64,000 bases of DNA from Aliirhizobium wenxiniae (lineage in GTDB: Bacteria > Pseudomonadota > Alphaproteobacteria > Rhizobiales > Rhizobiaceae): NCBI RefSeq assembly GCF_019511445.1, contig NZ_JAEUAN010000018.1:78136-142135 (forward strand), read 5' to 3'. Numbering within the stretch: position 1 is the stretch's first letter; every line of letters starts with the position of its first letter. This document shows positions 40,190 to 48,969 of the stretch, one piece after another. The notes beneath the pieces are model-generated. The model saw only the letters and a list, made by a program, of their open reading frames with translations, ran no database searches and had not been told where the DNA came from. Made by a program: the position numbers and the translations under genes.

Positions 40190-41569
40190 TTGCCGCAATT
40201 CGAACAGACCCTGGGCGCGGGCGCGCTCATTTCCATCGCAGCAGGCGCCGTCGCGTTGCTGCTGGTTCTTATCATCCAGTTTCGCGTCCATGCTTTCGTG
40301 GCGCTCATTCTCGTCAGCTTCCTGACGGCGCTGGTCACGGGCATTCCGGCAGCAAACATTCTCAACACGCTGACCTCGGCATTCGGCTCGACGCTTGGCG
40401 GCGTTGCACTGCTCGTCGGTCTCGGTGCAATGCTCGGACGCCTGCTCGAAGTCTCCGGTGGCGCACAAGCGCTGGCGGATGATCTCGTGCGGCGCTTCGG
40501 CGAAAAACGCGCGCCGATGGCGCTCGGCATCGCGTCGCTGTTCTTCGGCTTCCCGATCTTCTTCGATGCCGGTCTCGTCGTCATGCTTCCGGTGATGTTC
40601 ACCGTGGCACGTCGTCTCGGCGGCAGCCTGCTGCTTTACGGCATCCCGGTTGCGACCGCTTTCTCCTGCATGCACGTCTTCGTGCCGCCGCATCCGGGTC
40701 CGGTCGCGGCAGCCGAACTGCTGGGCGCAGATGTCGGCCTTCTGGTCATCATCGGCCTGGTCGTTGCCATCCCCACCTGGATCGTTGCCGGCCACTTCTT
40801 CGGCAAATGGATCGGTAACCGCATCAACCTGCCGGTTCCGGACGACGTCGTAGAAGAAAAGTCCTCGGACGAGCACGTCACGCAGCCGAGCCCCGGTCTG
40901 GTTGTCGCTCTTCTTCTCCTGCCGCTCATGCTGATCTTCATGAATACGGGTCTCGATTTTGCCCGTGCCCAGGAATGGGTGAGCAAGGATGCCGGCTGGT
41001 TCCAGCTCCTGCGCGCCATCGGCTCCACGCCGATCGCACTGCTGATCTCGGTTCTGGTCGCAGCCGTCGTACTCGGCCCGATGCGCGGCCGCGCACCGTC
41101 CAAGGTCGAGCGTATCGTCGAATCCGCTCTCGGCCCGGTCTGCTCGGTCATCCTGATCACCGGCGCCGGCGGCATGTTCGGCGGCGTTCTGCGTGCTTCC
41201 GGTATCGGTGACGCCCTGTCGGGCGCACTGGCCGATATCGGCATGCCGGTCTTCGTCGCAGGCTTCCTGATCTCGACCGCACTGCGCGTCGCTCAGGGAT
41301 CGGCAACCGTCGCGCTCATCACCGCTGCCGGTCTCGTGCAGCCTGCGATCCAGGCTGCCGGCTATCAGGGTGTCGAACTGGCAGCCGTCGTGATCGCCGT
41401 CGCATCCGGCTCGGTCATGCTCTCGCATGTCAACGACAGCGGTTTCTGGCTGGTCGGCCGGTTCTTCAACATGGATATCAAGACCACGTTCAAGACCTGG
41501 ACCGTGATGCAGACTCTGATGGGTCTGCTCGGCTTCGCGCTGTCCGGCCTGATCTTCTGGCTGGCATAA
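40190..41569 (+). CDS. GntP-family gluconate/organic acid permease
   Basis: 459-residue inner-membrane proton symporter of the GntP family with about 12-14 TM segments. Family sequences include LEVSGGAQALADDLVRRFGEKRAPMALGIASLFFGFPIFFDAGLVV, HVFVPPHPGPVAAAELLGAD, ITGAGGMFGGVLRASGIGD and VASGSVMLSHVNDSGFWLV. The substrate may be gluconate or another hydroxy acid. The TTG start at 40190 is chosen because GGAGGAG stands 7 bases before it; an upstream ATG at 40139 adds 17 residues that do not look like family sequence. Regulatory repeats lie upstream and a strong terminator follows. Confidence 0.93.
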   Translation: MPQFEQTLGAGALISIAAGAVALLLVLIIQFRVHAFVALILVSFLTALVTGIPAANILNTLTSAFGSTLGGVALLVGLGAMLGRLLEVSGGAQALADDLVRRFGEKRAPMALGIASLFFGFPIFFDAGLVVMLPVMFTVARRLGGSLLLYGIPVATAFSCMHVFVPPHPGPVAAAELLGADVGLLVIIGLVVAIPTWIVAGHFFGKWIGNRINLPVPDDVVEEKSSDEHVTQPSPGLVVALLLLPLMLIFMNTGLDFARAQEWVSKDAGWFQLLRAIGSTPIALLISVLVAAVVLGPMRGRAPSKVERIVESALGPVCSVILITGAGGMFGGVLRASGIGDALSGALADIGMPVFVAGFLISTALRVAQGSATVALITAAGLVQPAIQAAGYQGVELAAVVIAVASGSVMLSHVNDSGFWLVGRFFNMDIKTTFKTWTVMQTLMGLLGFALSGLIFWLA

Positions 41570-41590
41570 TCGTCAAGCTCTAAAGGCTGC

Positions 41591-41625
41591 GGGCGCGCTT
41601 CCGGATGAAAGCGCGCCCGTTTTCT
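41591..41625 (+). terminator. Intrinsic terminator of gntP
   Basis: GGGCGCGCTT, 8-base loop, AAGCGCGCCC, then GTTTTCT. It lies about 20 bases after the gntP stop and before the convergent AraC-family gene. Confidence 0.85.
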
Positions 41626-41653
41626 ATTCTACACCAAGCATCCCGAATGGATG

Positions 41654-42649
41654 TCAGGCGATCGCCGCCAGCTCGACCATCTCACGCGAGACCTCGACAT
41701 CGCCCCTGCCACGAAAATGGCTCGGCGGATCGCCGATGATGCGCTTGAAGGCGCGGCTGAACGAGGCTTCCGCGTCATAGCCGAGCTTTTCAGCAACGGT
41801 CGCAACCCGCATGCCGTCCTTCAGCCAGAGCCGCGCCTGATGCATTCTGACCCGTGCCACGTATCGCGCAGGCGTCTCCCCCACCACACGGGCGAAACGC
41901 TCGGCAAAACCGGAGCGCGACGCGCCCATCAGTTTTGCGAGTTCAGCCACCGACCAGTCACGGTCGGGCTCCAGATGAATGGCGGCCAGAACGCGGCCGA
42001 TTTCGGGATTACGCACCGCTGCGATCCAACCGCTCGTGTTGCCGCAGCCATGTTCCACCCAGGTGCGGATGATCGTTGCCGTCAGCACATCGGCAAGACG
42101 CGCCAGAATGCCGCCAGCGCCGACACGGTCCATGTCGACTTCCCGCGCCATGGCCTCCAGAAGATGCGGGATTGCCGGCTCGTTGGTTGCAAGATCGCTG
42201 GTCAGCATCGTGTCGGGCATCAGTTGCAACAGCGGATGCAGCTTGTCGATGTTGAACCGCATCGAGGCGGTCAGCGCCACCGTGCCGCAACGGGCATCGG
42301 CGCATTGCATGTCGAACACGCCCTGGCAGACTTCCTTCTTGCCGTAACGCGCGAATGGAAGCGGCGTGACGGTTTCGCCGCTGGCTATCACATGCGCGTC
42401 ACCGCGCGGCAGTATGACAGCATCGCCGGCATTGAGCCGCAGCCATTCACCCGTGGGCGTCTTCAGCAGCGCTGACCCGGAGGAGATGAAATGGAAGCGT
42501 GCGGCATCCTCGGCCGGAAAGGCCGTGGCCCAGGGGTCCGACAGCCGGCAACGGCCATATTCGACGCCGTCGAGCCTCAGCCCCCGCAGCATTTCAGACA
42601 GCGGATCGATCGCAACGGATGAAAATGATTTGGACGAATTGTCAAGCAT
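41654..42649 (-). CDS. AraC-family transcriptional regulator with cupin sensor domain
   Basis: 331 residues. An N-terminal cupin_6 domain (FHFISSGSALLKTPTGEWLRLNAGDAVILPRGDAHV) senses a ligand. The C-terminal AraC HTH pair reads DWSVAELAKLMGASRSGFAERFARVVGETPARYVARVRMHQARLWL and TVAEKLGYDAEASFSRAFKRIIGDPPSHFR. It is divergent from the MFS gene 84 bases away and probably regulates it. The ATG at 42649 gives the normal cupin start; an upstream frame to 42769 would overlap the MFS gene. Confidence 0.9.
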   Translation of the reverse strand: MLDNSSKSFSSVAIDPLSEMLRGLRLDGVEYGRCRLSDPWATAFPAEDAARFHFISSGSALLKTPTGEWLRLNAGDAVILPRGDAHVIASGETVTPLPFARYGKKEVCQGVFDMQCADARCGTVALTASMRFNIDKLHPLLQLMPDTMLTSDLATNEPAIPHLLEAMAREVDMDRVGAGGILARLADVLTATIIRTWVEHGCGNTSGWIAAVRNPEIGRVLAAIHLEPDRDWSVAELAKLMGASRSGFAERFARVVGETPARYVARVRMHQARLWLKDGMRVATVAEKLGYDAEASFSRAFKRIIGDPPSHFRGRGDVEVSREMVELAAIA

Positions 42650-42732
42650 GTCGGATTTTCTAGCATGGAAACGCCAGCCCGTCACGCCTATTCCTGACAC
42701 AAGCCAAATCGGCTGCAATTCAGGAGAATCCC

Positions 42733-43935
42733 ATGCACGGCACCCAAACACCAACCGACGACGCAGCACGAACAGATGACGTTGCGCGCTGGGGCGCGGT
42801 GACGTCGCTCACGCTCGGCGTCTTCGGCCTCGTCACCGCCGAATTCCTGCCCGTCAGCCTGCTCACCCCGCTATCCGTCGATCTTAACGTCGGCACCGGC
42901 GTGGCCGGCCAGTCGATCACCACGACCGCCGTCATCGCCGCCATCGCCGGTCCCGCCGTCGTCATCGGCACCCGCAATATCGACCGTCGCTGGACGGTTC
43001 TGGCGCTCACCGCACTTCTGATCGTCTCCAGTCTCGTCGCAGCGATTGCCTCAAACATCTACACGGTCTTTGCCGCCCGTATCCTGCTCGGTATCGGGCT
43101 TGGCGGCTTCTGGGCCATGTCGGGCGCACTTGCCATGCGTCTCGTACCGCCGCCGCTGATGCCGCGCGCCATGGCGATCATCATGGCCGGCGTTTCGCTT
43201 GCCACCGTCTGTGCCGCCCCGCTCGGTGCCTATATCGGCGACACGCTCGGCTGGCGGGCCGCCTTCTATCTCTCGGCCAGCGTCGGCGTCGTCGCCTTTG
43301 CAGTTCAGGCCTTCACCCTGCCCTCCCTGCCGCCGACCGGCCATGCCGGGCTTGGCACGCTTGCGGCCGTCATGCGCCGTCCGGCAATCCGCACCGGCCT
43401 GATCACCATCCTGCTCTTCGTCGCAGGCCATTTCGCCGGCTTCACCTATATCCGCCCGTTCCTGGAACGGGTGCCGCAGCTTGATGTCGAAACCATCTCG
43501 CTGATCCTGCTTGCCTATGGTGCGGCCGGTTTCGTCGGCAACATGCTCGGCGGCGCAGTGTCGGAGCGCAGCCCTCGCCTGTCGATCATCCTGTTCACCT
43601 CACTGGTTGCGGCTTCTGCCGTCATCCTCGCCATCGGCGGCGCGTCACTGGCCGTCGCGGCAACCGCGATTGCACTCTGGGGCCTCGCCTTCGGCGCATT
43701 TCCGGTCAGCGTCCAGAGTTTTATCGCACGCAATGCACCGGATGAGGCGGAAAGTGCCGGATCTCTGGTCGTCACCACGTTCCAGATCGCGATCTCCAGC
43801 GGTGCGGTTCTCGGCGGCCTGCTGATAGAAACCGAAGGTCCGATCGCCGTCGTCATGTTCCTGGCTGCAGCCGCCCTGCTCGCCGCTTCCGTCATGGCCG
43901 CACGCGGTGAGCGCCGTCAACTGTCGCTCGGATAA
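42733..43935 (+). CDS. MFS efflux transporter (NepI/AraJ-like)
   Basis: 400-residue major-facilitator permease with about 12 TM segments. The typical start is LTLGVFGLVTAEFLPVSLLTPLSVDLNVGTGVAGQSITTTAV, followed by the motif-A region GTRNIDRRW, and RILLGIGLGGFWAMSGALAMRLVP. These are of the drug/sugar/purine-nucleoside efflux family. Substrate unknown. The divergent AraC/cupin gene is its likely regulator. It ends before a bidirectional terminator. Confidence 0.9.
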   Translation: MHGTQTPTDDAARTDDVARWGAVTSLTLGVFGLVTAEFLPVSLLTPLSVDLNVGTGVAGQSITTTAVIAAIAGPAVVIGTRNIDRRWTVLALTALLIVSSLVAAIASNIYTVFAARILLGIGLGGFWAMSGALAMRLVPPPLMPRAMAIIMAGVSLATVCAAPLGAYIGDTLGWRAAFYLSASVGVVAFAVQAFTLPSLPPTGHAGLGTLAAVMRRPAIRTGLITILLFVAGHFAGFTYIRPFLERVPQLDVETISLILLAYGAAGFVGNMLGGAVSERSPRLSIILFTSLVAASAVILAIGGASLAVAATAIALWGLAFGAFPVSVQSFIARNAPDEAESAGSLVVTTFQIAISSGAVLGGLLIETEGPIAVVMFLAAAALLAASVMAARGERRQLSLG

Positions 43936-43950
43936 TCTCCAAGCCTCGAC

Positions 43951-43989
43951 AAAAAACGATCGGCGGCACTTGCCGCCGATCGTATCTTT
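43951..43989. terminator. Bidirectional intrinsic terminator
   Basis: ACGATCGGCGGC, loop ACTT, GCCGCCGATCGT, with A6 on the left side and ATCTTT on the right. It serves both the MFS gene and the converging ABC permease gene. Confidence 0.85.
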
Positions 43990-44009
43990 CCGCCGATCAG
44001 TTCGTTTCG

Positions 44010-44771
44010 TCAGCTCCGCAGCCGATAACCCGTCTTGAACATCCAGCCGAGGACGGACAGGCAGAGCCCGAGAAAGACGCCGATCATCACGAGGCTGATC
44101 ACCGGATTGACGTCGGCTATCTCGTAAAAGCTCCAGCGGAAACCGCTGACGAGATAAAGAACCGGGTTAAGATGGCTCACCGCCTGCCAGAAGGGCGGCA
44201 GCATGTCGATCGAATAAAAACTTCCGCCAAGGAATGTCAGCGGCGGTACGACGAGCATCGGCACGATGTTCAGCTGCTCGAAATTCTTCGCCCAGACACC
44301 GATGATGAAGCCGAACAGGCTGAAGGTGATTGCGGTCAGCACCAGGAAGAGCACCATCATGAATGGATGGGCGATACGGATGTCGACGAAGAAAGAAGCC
44401 GTCGCCAGGATTATCACCCCGATGATCAGCCCCTTGCTGGCAGCCGCCCCGACATAGCCGATCAGGATTTCCGTCATCGCCACGGGCGCGGACAGGATCT
44501 CGTAGATCGTACCGGTGAATTTCGGAAAGTAGATGCCGATCGAGCCGTTCGCCACGCATTGGGTCAGAAGCGTCAGCATGATCAGGCCGGGCGTGATGAA
44601 CGACCCGTAAGAAACGCCCTCGATCGACTGGATACGCGAGCCGATCGCCGTGCCGAAGACGATGAAATAAAGCGAAGTTGTGATGACCGGCGAGATGACG
44701 CTCTGCAAAAGCGTGCGGCGCATGCGCGCCATCTCGAAGAAGTAGATGGATTTGATCGCTTCGAAATTCAT
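44010..44771 (-). CDS. ABC-2 type exporter permease (YadH-like)
   Basis: 253-residue inner-membrane permease. Six TM segments with the ABC2_membrane pattern: LLQSVISPVITTSLYFIVFGTAIGSRIQSIEGVSYGSFITPGLIML, GTIYEILSAPVAMTEILIGYVGAA and VPPLTFLGGSFYSIDMLPPFW. It partners with the ATPase gene whose stop it overlaps (ATGA). The E. coli YadGH pair is the closest well-known relative; the cargo is unknown. Confidence 0.9.
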   Translation of the reverse strand: MNFEAIKSIYFFEMARMRRTLLQSVISPVITTSLYFIVFGTAIGSRIQSIEGVSYGSFITPGLIMLTLLTQCVANGSIGIYFPKFTGTIYEILSAPVAMTEILIGYVGAAASKGLIIGVIILATASFFVDIRIAHPFMMVLFLVLTAITFSLFGFIIGVWAKNFEQLNIVPMLVVPPLTFLGGSFYSIDMLPPFWQAVSHLNPVLYLVSGFRWSFYEIADVNPVISLVMIGVFLGLCLSVLGWMFKTGYRLRS

Positions 44772-45721
44772 GCCTTCTCCTCCACCAGAGAGACAAAAAT
44801 GTCCTCGAGCGAGCTTTGCCTTGTCGATAGATCGCGGAAATGAATGCCCGCATCGGTCAGCGCCGAAAGAAGCGAGGCGATACTGTCCTGACTTTCCTCA
44901 TGGCTGTATTCATGGGTGAGCGACATGCCGTCCTCACTAAGCGATAGCGCGAAGGGCGAGAGGCTTGGCGGGATTTCCGCCAATTTCTCAGTCAGTTCGA
45001 GCTTCATCTGCTTGCGGCCGAACTGCTTCATCAGGCCGGTCTTTTCCTGCAACAGCAGAAGCTTGCCGCCATTGATGACCCCTACCCGGTCAGCGATCTC
45101 TTCCGCCTCCTCGATATAGTGGGTGGTGAGAATGATGGTCACGCCATCCTCGCGCAGGCGCTTGACTACTTCCCACATGTCACGACGCAGGCTGACATCG
45201 ACACCGGCCGTCGGCTCATCGAGGAACAGGACTTCCGGTTCATGGCTCAGCGCCTTGGCGATGAGAACGCGCCGTTTCATGCCGCCGGAAAGCTCGCGCA
45301 GCATGTTGTCCTTCTTCTTCCACAAGGACAGCTCGCGCAAAATCTTCTCGATCAGCGCCGGGTTCGGCTTCTTGCCATAGACGCCGCGGGAAAAACTCAC
45401 CGTGTTCCACACCGTCTCGAACTGGTCGGTGGTCAGTTCCTGCGGAACGAGGCCGATCAGCGAGCGCGTCTGGCGAAAATCCTTCACAACGTCATGGCCG
45501 CCGACCAGCACCTTGCCGCCGGTCGGATTGACGATGCCGCAGATGATCGAGATCAACGTCGTCTTGCCGGCGCCATTCGGCCCGAGCAGCGCCAGAATTT
45601 CGCCGCGCTCGATATCAAGGTCGATGCCCTTCAAGGCCTCGAATCCGTTGCCATAGGCCTTGGTCAGTTGCTGTACGGAAATAATGGGAGGCATGGGAAC
45701 CGCATTTGTATTGGAAGACAT
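44768..45721 (-). CDS. ABC exporter ATP-binding protein (YadG-like)
   Basis: 317 residues. Walker A LLGPNGAGKTTLISIICG, signature LSGGMKRRVLIAKAL, Walker B EVLFLDEPTAGVD and the H-loop TTHYIEEAE are intact. A C-terminal regulatory part of about 85 residues ends in FRDLSTRQSSLEDIFVSLV, as in exporter ATPases of the DrrA/NodI type. The start follows CGGGGAAC at some distance; coupled to the permease by ATGA. Confidence 0.92.
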   Translation of the reverse strand: MSSNTNAVPMPPIISVQQLTKAYGNGFEALKGIDLDIERGEILALLGPNGAGKTTLISIICGIVNPTGGKVLVGGHDVVKDFRQTRSLIGLVPQELTTDQFETVWNTVSFSRGVYGKKPNPALIEKILRELSLWKKKDNMLRELSGGMKRRVLIAKALSHEPEVLFLDEPTAGVDVSLRRDMWEVVKRLREDGVTIILTTHYIEEAEEIADRVGVINGGKLLLLQEKTGLMKQFGRKQMKLELTEKLAEIPPSLSPFALSLSEDGMSLTHEYSHEESQDSIASLLSALTDAGIHFRDLSTRQSSLEDIFVSLVEEKA

Positions 45722-45946
45722 CGAGAGGAATATGTTCCCCGGAGATGCCGCAATATAGGGGCGCGTTTCCGTTAAACTATCCCGTCATGGAAGAATATTG
45801 CGTTCGGGATTTTGGGATGATGCGGAGGACGATTGGTCTGCTATCGGCCCGAAGCAGACACGCCCGGGAACGTGAGACGTAATGTGTCAAACTGGTGTAG
45901 AGGACCGGAAGCAAGAGAACGGCATCAGGTGATGGGAGACTAAAAG

Positions 45947-47029
45947 ATGGCAGGTTCCGTTATGGACAGTCAAAAGAGGAAAGGGAAACGGACAGCCATC
46001 GAACCTTGGCCGATGGATGAACTTCAACATGATTTTGAGAAGATCATTCGGCAGGCCTTTGAAGAAGGGAACAGCTTAACTGAGAGGCAGATTGAACGCA
46101 TGGCATCGGGAACGGTGAAGGCGGCGGGTAGGCTCTTCTACCGATCGCTTATCGACCGCGCGCCTCCGATGCTGGCGGAACGACGCAAGCAGCAAGCAGG
46201 CTTTGAATCACGCAACCTGCGGCGCTGGCGAAAGGCGTTCGACCTTCTGGAGACAATATGGGTCTGCTGTGAAGAACTGGGCAGCGCGTTCAACGGCCAT
46301 CATCGCCCTCAGGCCGTTCAAGAGCAGGACCATGTTTTCGAAGCGATGACGTATCTTCATGGAAAAGCCCTTCTCGTTACGTCCGAAATAATCTGTCTAT
46401 TGAGGGACGGTTTTGCCGATGGCGCGCTTGCGCGCTGGCGCACTCTTTATGAGAACAACGTCATTGCAACTTTGATCCGCCAGGAAGGGCAGGAGCTCGC
46501 ACTCAGGTACGTGGCCCATTCGCGCGTACAAGCATGGCTGCGGGAGGGAGCCGAGACATATAATCTGCCGAACGAGGACGCCGAACTCCAGAAGCAAGCC
46601 GAATTTGCCATCTCGACTTTTGGGGAGGAGATGAAACATCGACACGGCTGGGCCTCAAAGTTAGTCGGTAAGAAAAAGCCGACATTCAAGGACATTGCCG
46701 CAAAGTGCGGCCAAGGGGCCGAGGGCGGCGTCTATGAATATGCGTCTCATCACATCCACTTTAACCATCGAATGTTCGACGAACTACTGGCGACATCCGA
46801 GTCTGAGCAAAATGTGTTGCTCGTGGGGCCGAGCAATTCAGGAATGGTCGGGCCTCTCACAGCGACCGCGCTTAGTATGGTCGAAGCCACTTCTCTTCTG
46901 TTGCTGCACAAACCGAACCTCGACCGGCTCGCGCTGCTGGACTCGGTGTGGCGCATGGCCAAACGCATGAACAAGCTGGCAGGCGGCCTTGAGAAGCGCA
47001 CCTTCGAAGCTGCAAAGAAGCGCAAGTAA
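45947..47029 (+). CDS. DUF5677 family protein
   Basis: 360 residues of unknown function. The middle part matches DUF5677 (LLVTSEIICLLRDGFADGALARWRTLYENNVIATLI and the following LALRYVAHSRVQAWL). The N-terminus is highly charged and K/R-rich; the C-terminus ends with KRTFEAAKKRK. Base composition is a little poorer in GC than the flanking genes and there is no operon partner, so recent transfer is possible. DUF5677 proteins occur in accessory regions and some are near defence genes, but no role can be assigned. The ATG at 45947 follows GGGAG. Confidence 0.75.
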   Translation: MAGSVMDSQKRKGKRTAIEPWPMDELQHDFEKIIRQAFEEGNSLTERQIERMASGTVKAAGRLFYRSLIDRAPPMLAERRKQQAGFESRNLRRWRKAFDLLETIWVCCEELGSAFNGHHRPQAVQEQDHVFEAMTYLHGKALLVTSEIICLLRDGFADGALARWRTLYENNVIATLIRQEGQELALRYVAHSRVQAWLREGAETYNLPNEDAELQKQAEFAISTFGEEMKHRHGWASKLVGKKKPTFKDIAAKCGQGAEGGVYEYASHHIHFNHRMFDELLATSESEQNVLLVGPSNSGMVGPLTATALSMVEATSLLLLHKPNLDRLALLDSVWRMAKRMNKLAGGLEKRTFEAAKKRK

Positions 47030-47209
47030 GTCTCAGCTAAGGGCCAGCAGAAGAGACCGTCCGCTCGGGCCAAGCCTCCAAGCGCATGTCTGCTTGAGCG
47101 TCTTGTGACGGAAGAGCTGCCAGTCCGCTTCCGGCCCCATTTCGGCCAACAGCCTGCTCATTAAGAATGTCTCCTATTGGCGCAAAACAGACCTTCGCAT
47201 CGCTCAGCC

Positions 47210-48031
47210 TCAGAAAACCACACTGGCGAAAAACTGCATCGCGATCACGACAAGAAAAAGCGCGAACCCGATTTCCAATTGCCGTTTCGAAAGCGCATGC
47301 GCAAGTCTTGCGCCATAGGGCGCCGTATAGAGCGTAACCGGGATCAGAAGAGCGACCGCGAGCCAGTTGATATAACCAGTCGAGAACGGCGGTAGGCCTG
47401 CCTTGCCCCAACCGCCCCAGACATAACCGATGAGGCCGGGGATCGAGATCAGCACGCCGACACCCGAGGAGGTCGCGACCGCCTGATGGATGGTGCGGCC
47501 GTAAAGCGTCATGAAGGTGTTGTTCAACACGCCGCCGCCGATGCCCATCAGGCCCGACAGGATGCCGATACCGGTACCGACCATGAATTTCAGCGGATTG
47601 GCAGGAAGCTCGTCACCAAGTTTCCAGCTTGCACGGTTAAAAATCATCCGCAGCGCGAGGATCAGCGCGATCACGGCAAAGATCAGCCGCAATTCGGTAC
47701 TGGACGCCCAGGCGGCAATCAGCGTTGCGATAAGCGTGCCGAGCGGCACGGCAACGACCCACCCCTTCAGAAGATCGATATCCACCGCGCCGCGCTGGCG
47801 ATGGGCGGTAAAGGAGCGGACAGAAGTCGGCACGATAATGGCAAGCGAGGTGCCAAGCGCCAGATGCATGCGCACCGCGTCATCTATGCCCATAAGCCCG
47901 AAAACATGGAAGAAGATCGGCACGAGGATCGCACCGCCGCCAACACCGAACAGGCCGGCGAGAAGCCCTGCAAGCACGCCTGCAGCCAGCAAGGCTGCCA
48001 CGAAGGGTAGAAGATCGACAAGCGCGGGCAT
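47210..48031 (-). CDS. TauE/SafE-family sulfite/anion exporter
   Basis: 273-residue membrane protein with eight or so TM segments. The two half repeats begin with LAGLLAGLFGVGGGAILVPIFFHVFGL and LKFMVGTGIGILSGLMGIGGGVLNNTFMTLYG, the GVGGG hallmark of the family. Possibly exports sulfite or sulfoacetate, which would match the ssu desulfonation genes 19 kb away, but this is speculative. The ATG at 48031 follows GGAG 6 bases upstream; a GTG one codon earlier is possible. Confidence 0.9.
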   Translation of the reverse strand: MPALVDLLPFVAALLAAGVLAGLLAGLFGVGGGAILVPIFFHVFGLMGIDDAVRMHLALGTSLAIIVPTSVRSFTAHRQRGAVDIDLLKGWVVAVPLGTLIATLIAAWASSTELRLIFAVIALILALRMIFNRASWKLGDELPANPLKFMVGTGIGILSGLMGIGGGVLNNTFMTLYGRTIHQAVATSSGVGVLISIPGLIGYVWGGWGKAGLPPFSTGYINWLAVALLIPVTLYTAPYGARLAHALSKRQLEIGFALFLVVIAMQFFASVVF

Positions 48032-48694
48032 CACGTTCTCCGGCTAAGGTTTGAACTCATGAGCCGGGATTTCAGGGGCATGAGCAATCGAGGCAGGACG
48101 GGGTATTGGCAATTACGATGACGAGAAGCAGAAGGCCTTGCCGCCACCGTCATCGTCCGTTGACCTCATCGCATCATTGGCGACATCAGGCAAGCTGCGG
48201 GACAGCGACCACCGTCTACTCGTCGCGGACGTCAGATTTTGCGATCAACGGCAGGGCAACGGCACTGCATACCCTCAAATCTTGAAATCATATGGTCTCT
48301 GTCCTGTCTCGCGACGAAGTGATAGGGTTGGCGGCGCGTACCGTTTTTCTCTCCTGATCTCAGTGATTTCGAAAATGCTCACCCAAACGGGTGGCGACCG
48401 CAAGAGCGGGCAGTGCTGAGATACCCCTCGAATACTGGGGGATTAGGACGTCAGAAGAGACGTCAGGCGACCATTTAGAAAACGGCAAGATCTGCGAGGC
48501 TAGCATTCCAGGGAGTATGAGCTACGGCGCTTCCGATCGCCTTGGCGTGCTCGTTGAGGATGAAATTCGCTTTGCGATGAACCAGATACCGTTTTTTGAC
48601 GTATTCAACCGTGGTTACATTGCTTTATATGCGGCACCAGAATACCGGACCGTATATTTTCTCAATTCGTTTCTGCAGCCGAAAGTCGACCATC
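48032..48694. other. Gene-poor region
   Basis: About 660 bases between the TauE/SafE gene and a weak small frame. Several plus-strand frames of 80-130 codons overlap each other and show no family sequence or ribosome binding site. A TTGACG lies at about 48596 and TATATT near 48650, which could be parts of a promoter for the small frame downstream. I see no RNA gene or mobile element here. Confidence 0.3.
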
Positions 48695-48925
48695 ATGCCG
48701 AATTCCGCCAAGAAAACCATATTGCCGAAGGAAACCTCCGCCGCCCCGAAGACGGAGATGGAGACGGAAATGGATGATTGCGACTTCGCATCTCTCGATG
48801 AGCTTGCCTCATTCATGGTCGATGCCCTGACAATTCCCGTGCCGACGGATTTTCGCAAACCGAAAGACCCCGCCGCCGATATCGAGCAAGAGCCCGTCCG
48901 ACACCCCACGAAGCGGCTCAACTGA
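48695..48925 (+). CDS. Small acidic hypothetical protein (76 residues)
   Basis: Not recognised. The Met at 48695 begins a Lys/Thr-rich head (MPNSAKKTILPKETSAAPKT), then DDCDFASLDELASFMVDALTIPVPTDFRKP, which looks amphipathic and protein-like. No strong ribosome binding site precedes it. It ends 45 bases from the convergent extensin-like gene. Confidence 0.35.
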   Translation: MPNSAKKTILPKETSAAPKTEMETEMDDCDFASLDELASFMVDALTIPVPTDFRKPKDPAADIEQEPVRHPTKRLN

Positions 48926-48969
48926 ACCGAACCTGGATCCGCCTACTCTTCTCGTCGAACAGGATGCCG

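Noticed and set aside
40136..41428. 430-codon minus-strand frame opposite gntP
   Set aside because: Composition rich in Asp/Gln/Arg/His with no family sequence; shadow of the gntP frame.
48138..48777. Overlapping plus-strand frames of 93 and 128 codons
   Set aside because: No ribosome binding site, no recognisable family, and they overlap each other in different frames.
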